From NCBI GenBank assembly GCA_016291005.1, contig JAEEVT010000007.1, forward strand, positions 1 through 45,765: 45,765 nucleotides of DNA, read 5' to 3'. Source of the stretch: Prevotella sp. GTDB lineage: Bacteria > Bacteroidota > Bacteroidia > Bacteroidales > Bacteroidaceae. This document shows, piece by piece, positions 1 to 7,578 of the stretch (positions are counted from its first letter, which is position 1; the number at the start of each line of letters is the position of its first letter). Below the pieces are notes generated by a model. That model ran no database searches. It had not been told where the DNA came from and was given only the letters and a program-made list of their open reading frames with translations. The position numbers and the translations under genes are program-made.

Positions 1-431
1 GAGAACTTCTCCTGACCTTTGGCTTTGACGTTTTCAGCATCCTTTTGACGGAAGAAGGCCTCTCGCTCCCTGCGTTCACTCCACTGGCGATACTCCTCGG
101 GAGTCATCAGGATGGGCGTGTTGATGTATGAGTCGCCGATTTTCGAGCCGATGCGATAGACGTTCAGCGAGTCGTCATATTCCACTTCCTGCTTGATGTT
201 CTCAGGCATCTTCAGGTCAACAGCCGACGAGTCCAGGTCGGCCACCTCTATCGGTGCCGTAGGCTGTACGCGCCAGCGGGAAGAAACATTTTCAACGGAT
301 GCGGTGTCGTTGGCCTGCCTGTTGTTGCGTGGACGGTTATCCTGCGGTGGAATGGCCAAAGCTGTGAGACACAATAGGACAATGAATAGTGGTGCGACCT
401 TTTGCATATGTCGCATCAACCTGTTTGTCAT
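1..431 (-). CDS. sprA: SprA/Sov cell-surface translocon protein, N-terminal part (cut by window edge)
   Basis: This gene is not in the ORF track because it runs off the window. Reading the minus strand from the ATG at 431 gives an open frame to base 1. It starts with a signal peptide (hydrophobic stretch APLFIVLLCLTALA). After that comes a Pro/Asn-rich region and the segment VEYDDSLNVYRIG, then TPILMTPEEYRQW, which resembles the N-terminus of SprA (Sov in Porphyromonas). Known family role: SprA is a very large outer-membrane barrel that forms the type IX secretion translocon. ruvA lies directly upstream, as I recall for other Bacteroidetes, which supports the call. An in-frame ATG at 449 is an alternative start. 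About 143 codons are visible; most of the protein lies outside the window. Confidence 0.82.
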   Translation of the reverse strand, partial: MTNRLMRHMQKVAPLFIVLLCLTALAIPPQDNRPRNNRQANDTASVENVSSRWRVQPTAPIEVADLDSSAVDLKMPENIKQEVEYDDSLNVYRIGSKIGDSYINTPILMTPEEYRQWSERREREAFFRQKDAENVKAKGQEKF

Positions 432-474
432 TATCTTATAATATCTCATCGTCTCTGTTTTCAACTCTATCTAC

Positions 475-508
475 TCCCCCTCCCTTGTGGAGGGGGTGGG
501 GGGTAGGC
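475..508. repeat. GC-rich palindromic element between ruvA and sprA
   Basis: A perfect 8-bp stem, CCCCCTCC (476-483) and GGAGGGGG (489-496) with loop CTTGT, is followed by a run TGGGGGG. It fills nearly all of the gap between the ruvA stop and the sprA start. Similar GC-rich C-run/G-run sequences lie inside the RecD-like helicase gene near 29.1 kb and the guanine deaminase gene near 44.15 kb. Confidence 0.7.
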
Positions 509-1144
509 CTATTTTATCTGCTTCAGCGCCAGTTTCACCACTTGTTCGACGGGCAGGTCGGGCTGGTCTTTCAGGATGGCCACGACGACCTTCTGCGTCG
601 GTGCAGGAGCAAAGCCCAGCATGGTAAGTGCAGCAACGGCTTCATCACGGACACCATTATCGACAGGTGCTGACACACTGCCTCCTGCTGGAATCTCGTC
701 GGCAATGCCTAAGGCGACAATCTTGTCCCTGAGGTCGACGATGATGCGCTGAGCCGTCATCTTTCCGATGCCCTTGATGCCCTTGATGAGTCGCTCGTCG
801 CCACGACTGATGGCGCCACAGAGTTCGCTAACGCTCATCGAAGAGAGCATCATGCGGGCCGTGTTCGTTCCTACGCCGCTGACCGTGATGAGCAGTTCGA
901 ACATCTCGCGCTCCTTTTTCGAGACGAAGCCGTAGAGCACGTGAGCGTCCTCGCGGATGGCCTCATAGACGTACAGCTTGACGTCCTTCTCCGACCTGTG
1001 CTCAGAGTGTGACGTCGAGAGTTTTCCTTGTATGGCCGAGTACGTGGTCAGCGAAATGTTCAGCCCATAACCTACGCCTGCGGCTTCGACCGTAGCTAAT
1101 GCCGGGGTAAGCTCCGTCAGCTCACCCTTGATGTATTCTATCAT
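509..1144 (-). CDS. ruvA: Holliday junction branch migration protein RuvA
   Basis: RuvA binds four-way DNA junctions and loads the RuvB motor during recombinational repair. The 211-residue protein starts [12 protein letters not shown]. It has the N-terminal OB domain, the conserved [10 protein letters not shown] segment, and helix-hairpin-helix signatures ([13 protein letters not shown] and [12 protein letters not shown]), then a C-terminal three-helix domain ending LKQIK. The ORF track extends the frame to 1249, but that extension has no RuvA-like residues and includes the terminator of the upstream gene, so I chose the ATG at 1144. The OB domain has an odd stretch, [13 protein letters not shown], between YSAIQGK and VKLYVYE, where I would expect a short loop. 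A 14-bp palindrome, TTGTATATATACAA, lies at 1158-1171 in the leader. Confidence 0.95.
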   Translation of the reverse strand: MIEYIKGELTELTPALATVEAAGVGYGLNISLTTYSAIQGKLSTSHSEHRSEKDVKLYVYEAIREDAHVLYGFVSKKEREMFELLITVSGVGTNTARMMLSSMSVSELCGAISRGDERLIKGIKGIGKMTAQRIIVDLRDKIVALGIADEIPAGGSVSAPVDNGVRDEAVAALTMLGFAPAPTQKVVVAILKDQPDLPVEQVVKLALKQIK

Positions 1145-1228
1145 AGTCTTACCAATTTTGTATATATACAACTTTATTAACGCTGCCAAGTCCCGATTTA
1201 TTGTATTCCACCATGAAAAAAGACGTAC

Positions 1229-1258
1229 AAAAAAGGGGTTGCGCCGCAACGCAACCCC
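1229..1258 (-). terminator. Rho-independent terminator of the diaminopimelate dehydrogenase gene
   Basis: On the minus strand a perfect 9-bp stem (GGGGTTGCG with CGCAACCCC, 6-base loop) is followed by six T residues. It lies 19 bases past the ddh stop codon and separates ddh from ruvA. Confidence 0.85.
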
Positions 1259-1277
1259 TCATTCTTCATCTTTATAT

Positions 1278-2177
1278 TTATACCAAATGCTCGATGAGAT
1301 CGGCACGCTCGCCTGGCAACATGTCGATGACGGGAATCTCCACCATCGTGTAGCAACCGGGTTGCAGGCGCATCGAGGCACGGGCCACGTTGACCAGCAC
1401 CTGACCCGTCAGAGCCGGATTGTTGATCTGCATGTTGAACTCTAAACGCTGGTTCTGAGTCTGTCCGCTGACACCCTTGCGCACCAGGTTCACGCCGTGA
1501 CCCATATCGCGGACGTCGTCGACGCTCTCAACTTGGAAGACGTGTGTCTCGTCAGAGGCAAAGTAGGGGTCGGCCTTGATGTCCTTCGTCACCTGCTCCA
1601 GCGTGTAGCCGTCCTCTAACTCTACATATACCATGCGGCGATGGATGCCCTCGCCCAGGGGAATGGTCATCGACAGGGCGTTCTTCACGCCAGCCTTCGA
1701 GCGAACGCAGACGGAGTGGCCCATCGACATACCAGGGCCGAAGTTGGTGTAGCTTAGTCCCTTAGGAGCCAGACTCTGCATCAGCGTGCGCACAATGCTG
1801 TCTGAGCCTGGATCCCAACCAGCGGCGATGACGCTGACGGTGTTTGTCTCCTTGTTGATGGCCATCAGGCGCTCACGATAGCCGCGGATGTTGGTGTGGA
1901 TGTCGAACGAGTCGACGGTATTGATGCCCAACGGCAGAATCTGCTTGGCAAACTCCTCACACGAACGGGTAGGTGTGGCAAGGATGGCGACGTCGACGTC
2001 CTTCAGTTCCCTGATGTCCTTCACAACCTCATACTGTGCCAGTTCTGCGGGTTTGCCCTCGGCACCCTGACGGCGCACGATGCCTGCGATTTCAAAGTCT
2101 GGCGCGGCCTCCAAGGCCTGCACGCTGTACTTTCCAATGTTGCCGTAACCTACTACGGCGGCTCTGATTTTCTTCAT
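1278..2177 (-). CDS. ddh: meso-diaminopimelate D-dehydrogenase
   Basis: This NADP-dependent enzyme makes meso-diaminopimelate directly from tetrahydrodipicolinate, a one-step route to lysine and the peptidoglycan cross-linker. The 299-residue protein opens with a Rossmann fold (RAAVVGYGNIGKYSVQAL) and carries the DAPDH-like segments ILATPTRSCEEFAKQ, SFDIHTNIRGYRERL and AAGWDPGSDSIVRTL. It then has GPGMSMGHSV and the C-terminal EIPVIDMLPGERADL. Length matches the family (about 300-325). It has its own promoter and terminator, so it is probably a single-gene transcript. Confidence 0.93.
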   Translation of the reverse strand: MKKIRAAVVGYGNIGKYSVQALEAAPDFEIAGIVRRQGAEGKPAELAQYEVVKDIRELKDVDVAILATPTRSCEEFAKQILPLGINTVDSFDIHTNIRGYRERLMAINKETNTVSVIAAGWDPGSDSIVRTLMQSLAPKGLSYTNFGPGMSMGHSVCVRSKAGVKNALSMTIPLGEGIHRRMVYVELEDGYTLEQVTKDIKADPYFASDETHVFQVESVDDVRDMGHGVNLVRKGVSGQTQNQRLEFNMQINNPALTGQVLVNVARASMRLQPGCYTMVEIPVIDMLPGERADLIEHLV

Positions 2178-2264
2178 CGTCCTTAAAAGTTTATTTGATG
2201 TAATATTTCACTTTTTCTTATGTGTCACTGCTTATTAAATGACACTTTTTCGAGCTTTCTGCGT

Positions 2265-2273
2265 GCAAAAGTA
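2265..2273 (-). promoter_or_regulatory. Putative ddh promoter -7 box
   Basis: The minus strand reads TACTTTTGC, matching the Bacteroidetes TAnnTTTG box, about 90 bases before the ddh start. The predicted leader contains an inverted repeat, GTGTCA (2222-2227) with TGACAC (2240-2245). Related GTGACA- and TACACTTTTT-like words recur nearby. No clear -33 TTTG was seen. Confidence 0.5.
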
Positions 2274-2428
2274 CACTTTTTCTTTGAATTACGTGACATT
2301 TTGCCAGATTTTTTATCAAAAAAATATTAAGACAAGCTTAGTCCGTCCTCGTCCCTATACATTAATATACTGAGGGAGAGAAAGAAAAGACGTCACAGAG
2401 GCGTTAAAAAATGCAAGAAGTGACGTTG

Positions 2429-2465
2429 TTTAACTCCCTTTAACTCCATTAACTCCTTTAACTCC
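2429..2465 (+). repeat. Four short TTAACTCC direct repeats upstream of glyS
   Basis: The word TTAACTCC occurs four times in a row with 9-10 base spacing, just upstream of the glyS -7 box. The rest of the 347-base gap between ddh and glyS holds the two divergent promoters; I see no gene in it. Confidence 0.7.
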
Positions 2466-2476
2466 ATAAAAAGTTG

Positions 2477-2484
2477 TACCTTTG
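2477..2484 (+). promoter_or_regulatory. Putative glyS promoter -7 box
   Basis: TACCTTTG followed by C matches the TAnnTTTG box. It lies 40 bases before the glyS ATG. The -33 region is occupied by the TTAACTCC repeats and has no clean TTTG. Confidence 0.65.
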
Positions 2485-2524
2485 CAGCCGCTTAAGGAAT
2501 TGAAAATAGAAAATTTTAATTGAT

Positions 2525-4066
2525 ATGGCACAAGAAGATGTTTTTAAAAAAATCGTGAGTCATTGCAAGGAGTACGGTTTCGTGTTTCCTTCGAGTGAGA
2601 TTTACGACGGTCTGGGCGCTGTGTATGACTACGGTCAGAATGGCGTGGAGTTGAAGAATAATATTAAGCAGTACTGGTGGAAGGCTATGACGATGCTTCA
2701 CGAGAATATCGTTGGTATCGACTCGGCCATCTTCATGCACCCGACGATATGGAAGGCTTCTGGCCACGTGGACGCTTTCAACGATCCATTGATTGACAAC
2801 CGCGATTCTAAGAAGCGCTATCGTGCCGATGTGCTCATCGAGGATCAGATAGCAAAGTACGACGAGAAGATTCAGAAGGAGGTTGAGAAGGCCCGCAAGC
2901 GTTTCGGCGATGCTTTCGACGAGGCTCAGTATCTGGCCACGTCGCCCCGTGTTGCCGAGACTAAACAGAAGCGCGACGCTCTTCATGAGCGCTATGCTGC
3001 CGCCATGCAGGGTCCTGACTTGGAGGCTCTGAAGCAGATTATCCTGGACGAGGAGATTGTGGATCCCATCAGCGGTACTAAGAACTGGACCGACGTTCGT
3101 CAGTTCAACTTGATGTTTGCCACGGAGATGGGTGCCAGTGCCGACGCTTCGATGAAGGTCTACCTGCGTCCTGAGACCGCCCAGGGTATCTTCGTGAATT
3201 ACCTGAACGTTCAGAAGACGGGCCGTATGAAGATTCCTTTCGGTATCGCCCAGATTGGTAAGGCTTTCCGTAACGAGATTGTCGCCCGCCAGTTCATCTT
3301 CCGTATGAGGGAGTTCGAGCAGATGGAGATGCAGTTCTTCGTACAGCCCGGCACGGAGTTAGAGTGGTTCCCGAAGTGGAAGGAGACGCGTATGAAGTGG
3401 CACCAGGCCTTAGGCTTCGGCGCTGAGAACTATCGTTTCCACGACCACGACAAGCTGGCCCACTACGCCAACGCCGCTACCGACATCGAGTTCAAGATGC
3501 CGTTCGGCTTCAAGGAGGTGGAGGGCATCCACTCACGTACCAACTTCGACCTGTCGCAGCATGAGAAGTACTCTGGCAAGCAGATTAAGTACTTTGACCC
3601 CACAACCAACGAGAGCTATACGCCGTACGTCATCGAGACCTCGATTGGTGTCGACCGTATGTTCCTGAGCATTATGTGCCACGCCTTCGACGAGGAGAAG
3701 CTGGAGAACGGCGAGACGCGTACCGTATTACGTTTGCCTGCCGCCCTGGCTCCTGTGAAGTGCGCCGTAATGCCGCTGGTAAAGAAAGACGGTCTGCCAG
3801 AGAAGGCTCGCGAGATCATCGACCAGCTGAAGTACCACTTCGCTTGTCAATACGACGAGAAGGACTCCATCGGCAAGCGCTACCGTCGTCAGGACGCCAT
3901 CGGTACGCCGTACTGCGTCACTGTGGACCACGACACGCTGCAGGATGGTTGCGTTACGCTTCGTTTCCGCGACACGATGGAACAGGAGCGCGTTCCCATC
4001 AGCGAACTGAACAGCATCATCGAGGATAAGGTGAGCATTGCCTCATTGCTGAAAAAACTTCAGTAA
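2525..4066 (+). CDS. glyQS: Glycine--tRNA ligase (single-chain, class II)
   Basis: This cytoplasmic enzyme charges tRNA-Gly. The 513-residue length and layout fit the dimeric, eukaryote-like GlyRS. The N-terminus (SSEIYDGLGAVYDYG) holds the glycine-pocket and motif 1 region. RPETAQGIFVN lies at about 215-225 and motif 2 (FRNEI..RQFIFRMREFEQME) at about 248-268. Motif 3 (ETSIGVDRMFLSI) is followed by a C-terminal anticodon-binding domain starting near APVKCAVMPLVKK. The ATG is 4 bases after an AATTGAT leader and 40 bases after the promoter box. An FKBP lipoprotein gene follows after 39 bases and may be co-transcribed. Confidence 0.97.
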   Translation: MAQEDVFKKIVSHCKEYGFVFPSSEIYDGLGAVYDYGQNGVELKNNIKQYWWKAMTMLHENIVGIDSAIFMHPTIWKASGHVDAFNDPLIDNRDSKKRYRADVLIEDQIAKYDEKIQKEVEKARKRFGDAFDEAQYLATSPRVAETKQKRDALHERYAAAMQGPDLEALKQIILDEEIVDPISGTKNWTDVRQFNLMFATEMGASADASMKVYLRPETAQGIFVNYLNVQKTGRMKIPFGIAQIGKAFRNEIVARQFIFRMREFEQMEMQFFVQPGTELEWFPKWKETRMKWHQALGFGAENYRFHDHDKLAHYANAATDIEFKMPFGFKEVEGIHSRTNFDLSQHEKYSGKQIKYFDPTTNESYTPYVIETSIGVDRMFLSIMCHAFDEEKLENGETRTVLRLPAALAPVKCAVMPLVKKDGLPEKAREIIDQLKYHFACQYDEKDSIGKRYRRQDAIGTPYCVTVDHDTLQDGCVTLRFRDTMEQERVPISELNSIIEDKVSIASLLKKLQ

Positions 4067-4105
4067 CGACGCAAATGAAAGAAATGAAAGAAATGTAAAT
4101 GAGAA

Positions 4106-4684
4106 ATGAAGAAATGGTTGTTTCTTGTATGCCTTGGCGCCTTAACTGCCTGCAGCGAGGCTGACGATTCTATCGACGAGTACGCCAATTGGCAGGAGCG
4201 GAATGAACTCTTCTTCGAGCAGCAGTACCAAGCGTACAACGTGAAGTATGCCAGCTGGACGAAGGCCGGCGACAAGCTGCCTACAGAACTGCCCCACACC
4301 GACTGCATACTGGTGGAGGAGATTGAGCGTAACACGGAAGAGACTACCAGTCCGTACTATACCGACTCGGTGGAGATTCACTATGAGGGACGTCTCATCC
4401 CCTCGGCATCGTACAAGGAAGGCTACGTGTTCGACAGGAGTTTCCTGCCACCCTTCGACATTGAGGTGGACGCTCCGACCACATTAGCCGTCAACAGCGT
4501 GGTGGACGGATTCTCTACCGCCCTGCAGCACATGCACCGCGGCGACTACTGGCGCGTCATCGTGCCCTACCAGTTGGGGTATAATAAAGAGGAGAAGACG
4601 GAAATCCCCGCCTATAGCACCTTGGTATTCTACATCTGGCTCGTCGACTTCTGGCATGAAAAGCCCGGCGACAGAGACGAATAA
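4106..4684 (+). CDS. FKBP-type peptidyl-prolyl isomerase lipoprotein
   Basis: This is a predicted exported proline isomerase. The 192-residue protein starts with a lipoprotein signal (MKKWLFLVCLGALTAC, lipid cysteine at about residue 16). An FKBP domain covers about residues 80-185: DSVEIHYEGRLI, VFDRSF, the conserved VVDGFSTALQHMHRGD, VPYQLGYN and a closing STLVFYIWLVDF strand. Bacteroidetes carry many such lipoproteins, probably acting in the periplasm on outer-membrane protein folding; the substrate is unknown. The stop codon lies 4 bases from the convergent DUF4435 stop, with no terminator visible between them. Confidence 0.9.
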   Translation: MKKWLFLVCLGALTACSEADDSIDEYANWQERNELFFEQQYQAYNVKYASWTKAGDKLPTELPHTDCILVEEIERNTEETTSPYYTDSVEIHYEGRLIPSASYKEGYVFDRSFLPPFDIEVDAPTTLAVNSVVDGFSTALQHMHRGDYWRVIVPYQLGYNKEEKTEIPAYSTLVFYIWLVDFWHEKPGDRDE

Positions 4685-4688
4685 GATG

Positions 4689-5714
4689 TTAGACGGAAGA
4701 TGTAAGAGGTGTCGGCTTCGCCGAGTAAGCATTAAGGAATCGGTCTACGTCGTACTGGATTTTGCGGAATTGCTCTGAAAGCATGTAGCCCGTGTTCTTT
4801 TTCAACATCTGTCGGATGTCCTGCAACGAGTGTTCGTAGCAGGACATTTCGTTTCGCCGCTGCGTGTGGTGGCGGGCCGTACGGGCAATCTCGTCCTGGC
4901 GTTCCTGACGCAGACGATTGCACACCTTATTTAATATAGGGACTACGACGGTGTCGAAGAGGTGGTGCCCCTGGATGTAGAGATACGTCGTCTGAGGTGT
5001 GACGCCCAGCGCCTTGATATCCTCCTTGGTCTTCAGATATTCCTCTTTGTTGTCAGGATACTCGCTCTGCAGCTGGCGCACCTTCGTTGCTATCTTATGG
5101 CGCAGGTGGTCGATGGACGATTGCGGGTTGTTTAGGGTGAAGCCGCTGGGGTCGGCCACGCGGTTGAAGTCACTCAGCGAGAAGCGGTTGTGGCGCCCGA
5201 CGCGATAAGCCCATACCGACCAGATGAACAGCGGGAAGATGGCTTCAGAATACTGGCGCAGATAGTCTTCGAAGTCGAAGATGCGATGGTCGTTGAGCGT
5301 GATGGCCACACAGGTGTCGTGGAGCGAAGAGGAAAAACATTGCAGATTCTCGATGGCATAGGCGTAGGTATGGAAGACGTATGGACTCTCCACCACCTTC
5401 TTCGACTGCGGTGTGGCACCTTGCAACAGGTAGTCGTAGTCGGCATCAACACAGGCTATCATGTCCGGGCCGATGTTTTCCAGAAAACTCATCAGCACCG
5501 CCTTCTTGCCGCGCTCCAGTTTCTTGTGCGTAGGCAGCATCACCTCGAAGTAGCGCTTCTCGTCCTCGAAGCGGCTCAGCACGGTGCGCCAGAAATAGAT
5601 GTCGTCGTAGCTCTCGACGTAGGCCACTATCCTGCGCCGTTGCTGCTTCGACTTCATGGCGTTCGCCGCCTCAAAGTACCGCGAGTTAATATTATCCTTC
5701 AGCCTACTGCCCAT
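4689..5714 (-). CDS. DUF4435 (TOPRIM-like) protein, possible AriB-like effector
   Basis: The 341-residue protein has the hallmarks of DUF4435. These are YVESYDDIYFW near residues 32-42 (acidic E34, D37, D38), CVDADYDYLL near 88-97 (a D-x-D-x-D motif as in TOPRIM nucleases) and IENLQCF near 121-127. The C-terminal half is basic and helix-rich. It follows the ATPase gene by 28 bases on the same strand. Known: in the PARIS anti-phage system, an ABC-type ATPase (AriA) works with a DUF4435 TOPRIM nuclease (AriB). Inferred: this may be a related pair. It sits among housekeeping genes with no mobile-element genes nearby, so a cellular role is equally possible. Confidence 0.75.
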   Translation of the reverse strand: MGSRLKDNINSRYFEAANAMKSKQQRRRIVAYVESYDDIYFWRTVLSRFEDEKRYFEVMLPTHKKLERGKKAVLMSFLENIGPDMIACVDADYDYLLQGATPQSKKVVESPYVFHTYAYAIENLQCFSSSLHDTCVAITLNDHRIFDFEDYLRQYSEAIFPLFIWSVWAYRVGRHNRFSLSDFNRVADPSGFTLNNPQSSIDHLRHKIATKVRQLQSEYPDNKEEYLKTKEDIKALGVTPQTTYLYIQGHHLFDTVVVPILNKVCNRLRQERQDEIARTARHHTQRRNEMSCYEHSLQDIRQMLKKNTGYMLSEQFRKIQYDVDRFLNAYSAKPTPLTSSV

Positions 5715-5742
5715 TCTTGATTCTTAATTCCTCATTCCACAT

Positions 5743-6591
5743 TTACAAAGTAATGTCGCTCACTTCCGTCACCTGGTCTGTCCAGCCGTTCATGATGACG
5801 GCGGGTGAGTGGGTGGTCAGGATGATCTGCACCTGTGGGTTCAGTTCTAAGATGAGGTCGATTAGCCGCTTCTGCCACTCAATGTGCAGACTCACTTCCG
5901 GCTCGTCCATGAAGAGCACGTAGGGTTGTCCGTCCTCAACGAGTACGGTCAGCAGGATGGCCAACATCTGCTTTTCGCCACTTGACAGCTGGTAAGGTAC
6001 CAGCGTCTCGCCTATTTGCGAGAAGCGTATCTCGTTCTCTGTGCGAACTATCTTCTTGCCAGTCTCCAGGAACAGGTCGTCCACGATGTCCTGGAAGCGC
6101 GTCTTGCGCTGCGACAGATGCTGGGCGGCATCCATCTGACCTTGCTGAAGAGCGGCGATAATGCGGTTGCCGATGTTTACCTGATAGTCCAAATACTTGC
6201 GCTGCAGGTGGTAGAGCTGGAGGTCAAGCATAGAAGTTGCCGAAGCGACATGCGGCGAAACGGGTATGTTCTGCATCTGCAACTGTTCCCTCATGTCTGC
6301 CCGCTCGCCTTTCAGTTCAAACACCGGCGAGTCCAATGAGCGTATCATGTCGAACCGGACATGCGTGGCGTCCTCAGGCTCGGCTATGATGTGGACACCC
6401 TTCAACAGGTGGTTGAGGAGGTCACCGTTGGTATTGATGCTGCGGAATACCTTATTAAGAATGGTCGACTTGCCCACACCGTTGATGCCGCTGAGGATGT
6501 TTACGTGCGGATCCAGCGTCCATAGGATGTGCTTCTTGCCGCTCCACAGGGCGTCAATCTCAATCTGTTTGATATAGGATGCGTATTTCAT
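5743..6591 (-). CDS. ABC/SMC-type ATPase (AAA_15/AAA_21-like), partner of the DUF4435 protein
   Basis: This 282-residue cytoplasmic ATPase contains Walker A (GINGVGKST, residues 35-43), an ABC signature (LSSGEKQ, 202-208), Walker B (VLFMDEPE, 225-232) and a switch histidine (TTHSP, 259-263). The middle (about 90-190) is a short helical insert, much shorter than the coiled-coil arm of RecF or SMC proteins. The ORF track starts it at 6765, but that extension runs into manA and is not ATPase-like. The ATG at 6591 (MKYASYIKQIEI) starts the first strand. The gene lies 58 bases after manA and 28 bases before the DUF4435 gene, so manA-ATPase-DUF4435 could be one transcript. Confidence 0.85.
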   Translation of the reverse strand: MKYASYIKQIEIDALWSGKKHILWTLDPHVNILSGINGVGKSTILNKVFRSINTNGDLLNHLLKGVHIIAEPEDATHVRFDMIRSLDSPVFELKGERADMREQLQMQNIPVSPHVASATSMLDLQLYHLQRKYLDYQVNIGNRIIAALQQGQMDAAQHLSQRKTRFQDIVDDLFLETGKKIVRTENEIRFSQIGETLVPYQLSSGEKQMLAILLTVLVEDGQPYVLFMDEPEVSLHIEWQKRLIDLILELNPQVQIILTTHSPAVIMNGWTDQVTEVSDITL

Positions 6592-6617
6592 AAGCTTTAC
6601 GTTTTTGTCGTTATTGG

Positions 6618-6646
6618 GGCCAGGCGGGGAAACCGCCCGGAGCGGA
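6618..6646 (-). repeat. Palindromic element, GGCGGTTTCCCCGCC type
   Basis: On the minus strand this reads GTCCGCTCCGGGCGGTTTCC followed by CCGCCTGG. It forms an 8-bp stem with one mismatch and lies between manA and the ATPase gene. It resembles the elements in gcvPB (17.45 kb) and rmuC (30.98 kb), and a hairpin at 19.43 kb. Confidence 0.6.
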
Positions 6647-6649
6647 CTA

Positions 6650-7549
6650 TCACGAAGGGACGTAGGTCTCCAGGAACTTGATGGTGCCGTCGATGCTGAC
6701 CTCGGTAGCTGTTGCAGGGATGAGGATGCTCTCGCCGGCATGCAGCGTGGTTTCTTCGCCGTCAATGGTCAGCGTGCCTTCGCCCTTCAGACCGATAAGC
6801 ACCACAAAAGAGTCGAGTTCGGAGTAGTCGATGGTCATCGGCTCCGTGAGGTCATAGACGGCGGTATTGAAGTGGGGACATTCCACCAACGGCACGCCCT
6901 CGTTCTTCTTGGGTGTATAGTGCGTCCGATAGTCAGGATAGACGGTAAAGTCTATCGACTCTGCCGCCTGTTTGGTGTGCAACTGGCGGGGATTGCCATC
7001 CTTGTCTAAACGGTCGTAGTCGTAGATGCGGTAGGTAACGTCCGAAGTCTGCTGAATCTCCACCAGACAGCAGCCGCTGAGGATGGAATGGATGCGTCCA
7101 GCAGGAATATAGAAGCAGTCGCCTTCGCTGACGTTATATCTTGCCAAAGCATTACAGATGGTCTTCTGTTCCACCATCTGGGCGTATTCCTCGGGGGTAA
7201 GCTGTTGCCTCAGTCCTATGTAGATGCCGCCCTCAGGGGTGGAGTCCAGTATGTACCACATCTCCGTCTTGCCCTTGTCCCAACCCTGACGGCGTGCCGT
7301 CTCGTCATCGGGATGAACCTGGATGCTGAGGTTTGTCTGGGTTTCTATGAACTTGATGAGCAACGGAAACTCGTTGCCGAAGCGCTGGTAGTTGGCTTCG
7401 CCCACCAACAGGGCTTTCTGCTGGGCTACCAGTTCGTTGATGCTCTGGCCCTCGCAGACGGTTTCGCTGCCAGGAACACCAGATATCTGCCATATCTCCG
7501 TGCCCCAAATCAGCGTCTTAGGTAGTGGTGTAAACTTATAGTAGTTCAT
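6650..7549 (-). CDS. manA: Mannose-6-phosphate isomerase, class I
   Basis: It interconverts mannose 6-phosphate and fructose 6-phosphate, feeding GDP-mannose synthesis and mannose use. The 299-residue protein fits the short bacterial PMI type. It opens with FTPLPKTLIWGTEIW. The zinc-site region includes IQVHPDD (about 95-101), KTEMWYIL (about 113-120) and IPAGRIHSI (about 160-168). A second cupin half ends with LKGEGTLTIDGEETTLHAGESILIPA. It lies 29 bases after trkH on the same strand. Confidence 0.93.
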   Translation of the reverse strand: MNYYKFTPLPKTLIWGTEIWQISGVPGSETVCEGQSINELVAQQKALLVGEANYQRFGNEFPLLIKFIETQTNLSIQVHPDDETARRQGWDKGKTEMWYILDSTPEGGIYIGLRQQLTPEEYAQMVEQKTICNALARYNVSEGDCFYIPAGRIHSILSGCCLVEIQQTSDVTYRIYDYDRLDKDGNPRQLHTKQAAESIDFTVYPDYRTHYTPKKNEGVPLVECPHFNTAVYDLTEPMTIDYSELDSFVVLIGLKGEGTLTIDGEETTLHAGESILIPATATEVSIDGTIKFLETYVPS

Positions 7550-7578
7550 ATCATTTCATATTTTAGGCGAAGCTTGCA

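Noticed and set aside
6592-6765. Longer start for the ATPase gene
   Set aside because: The extension overlaps manA and lacks ATPase-like sequence; the ATG at 6591 begins the first strand of the domain.
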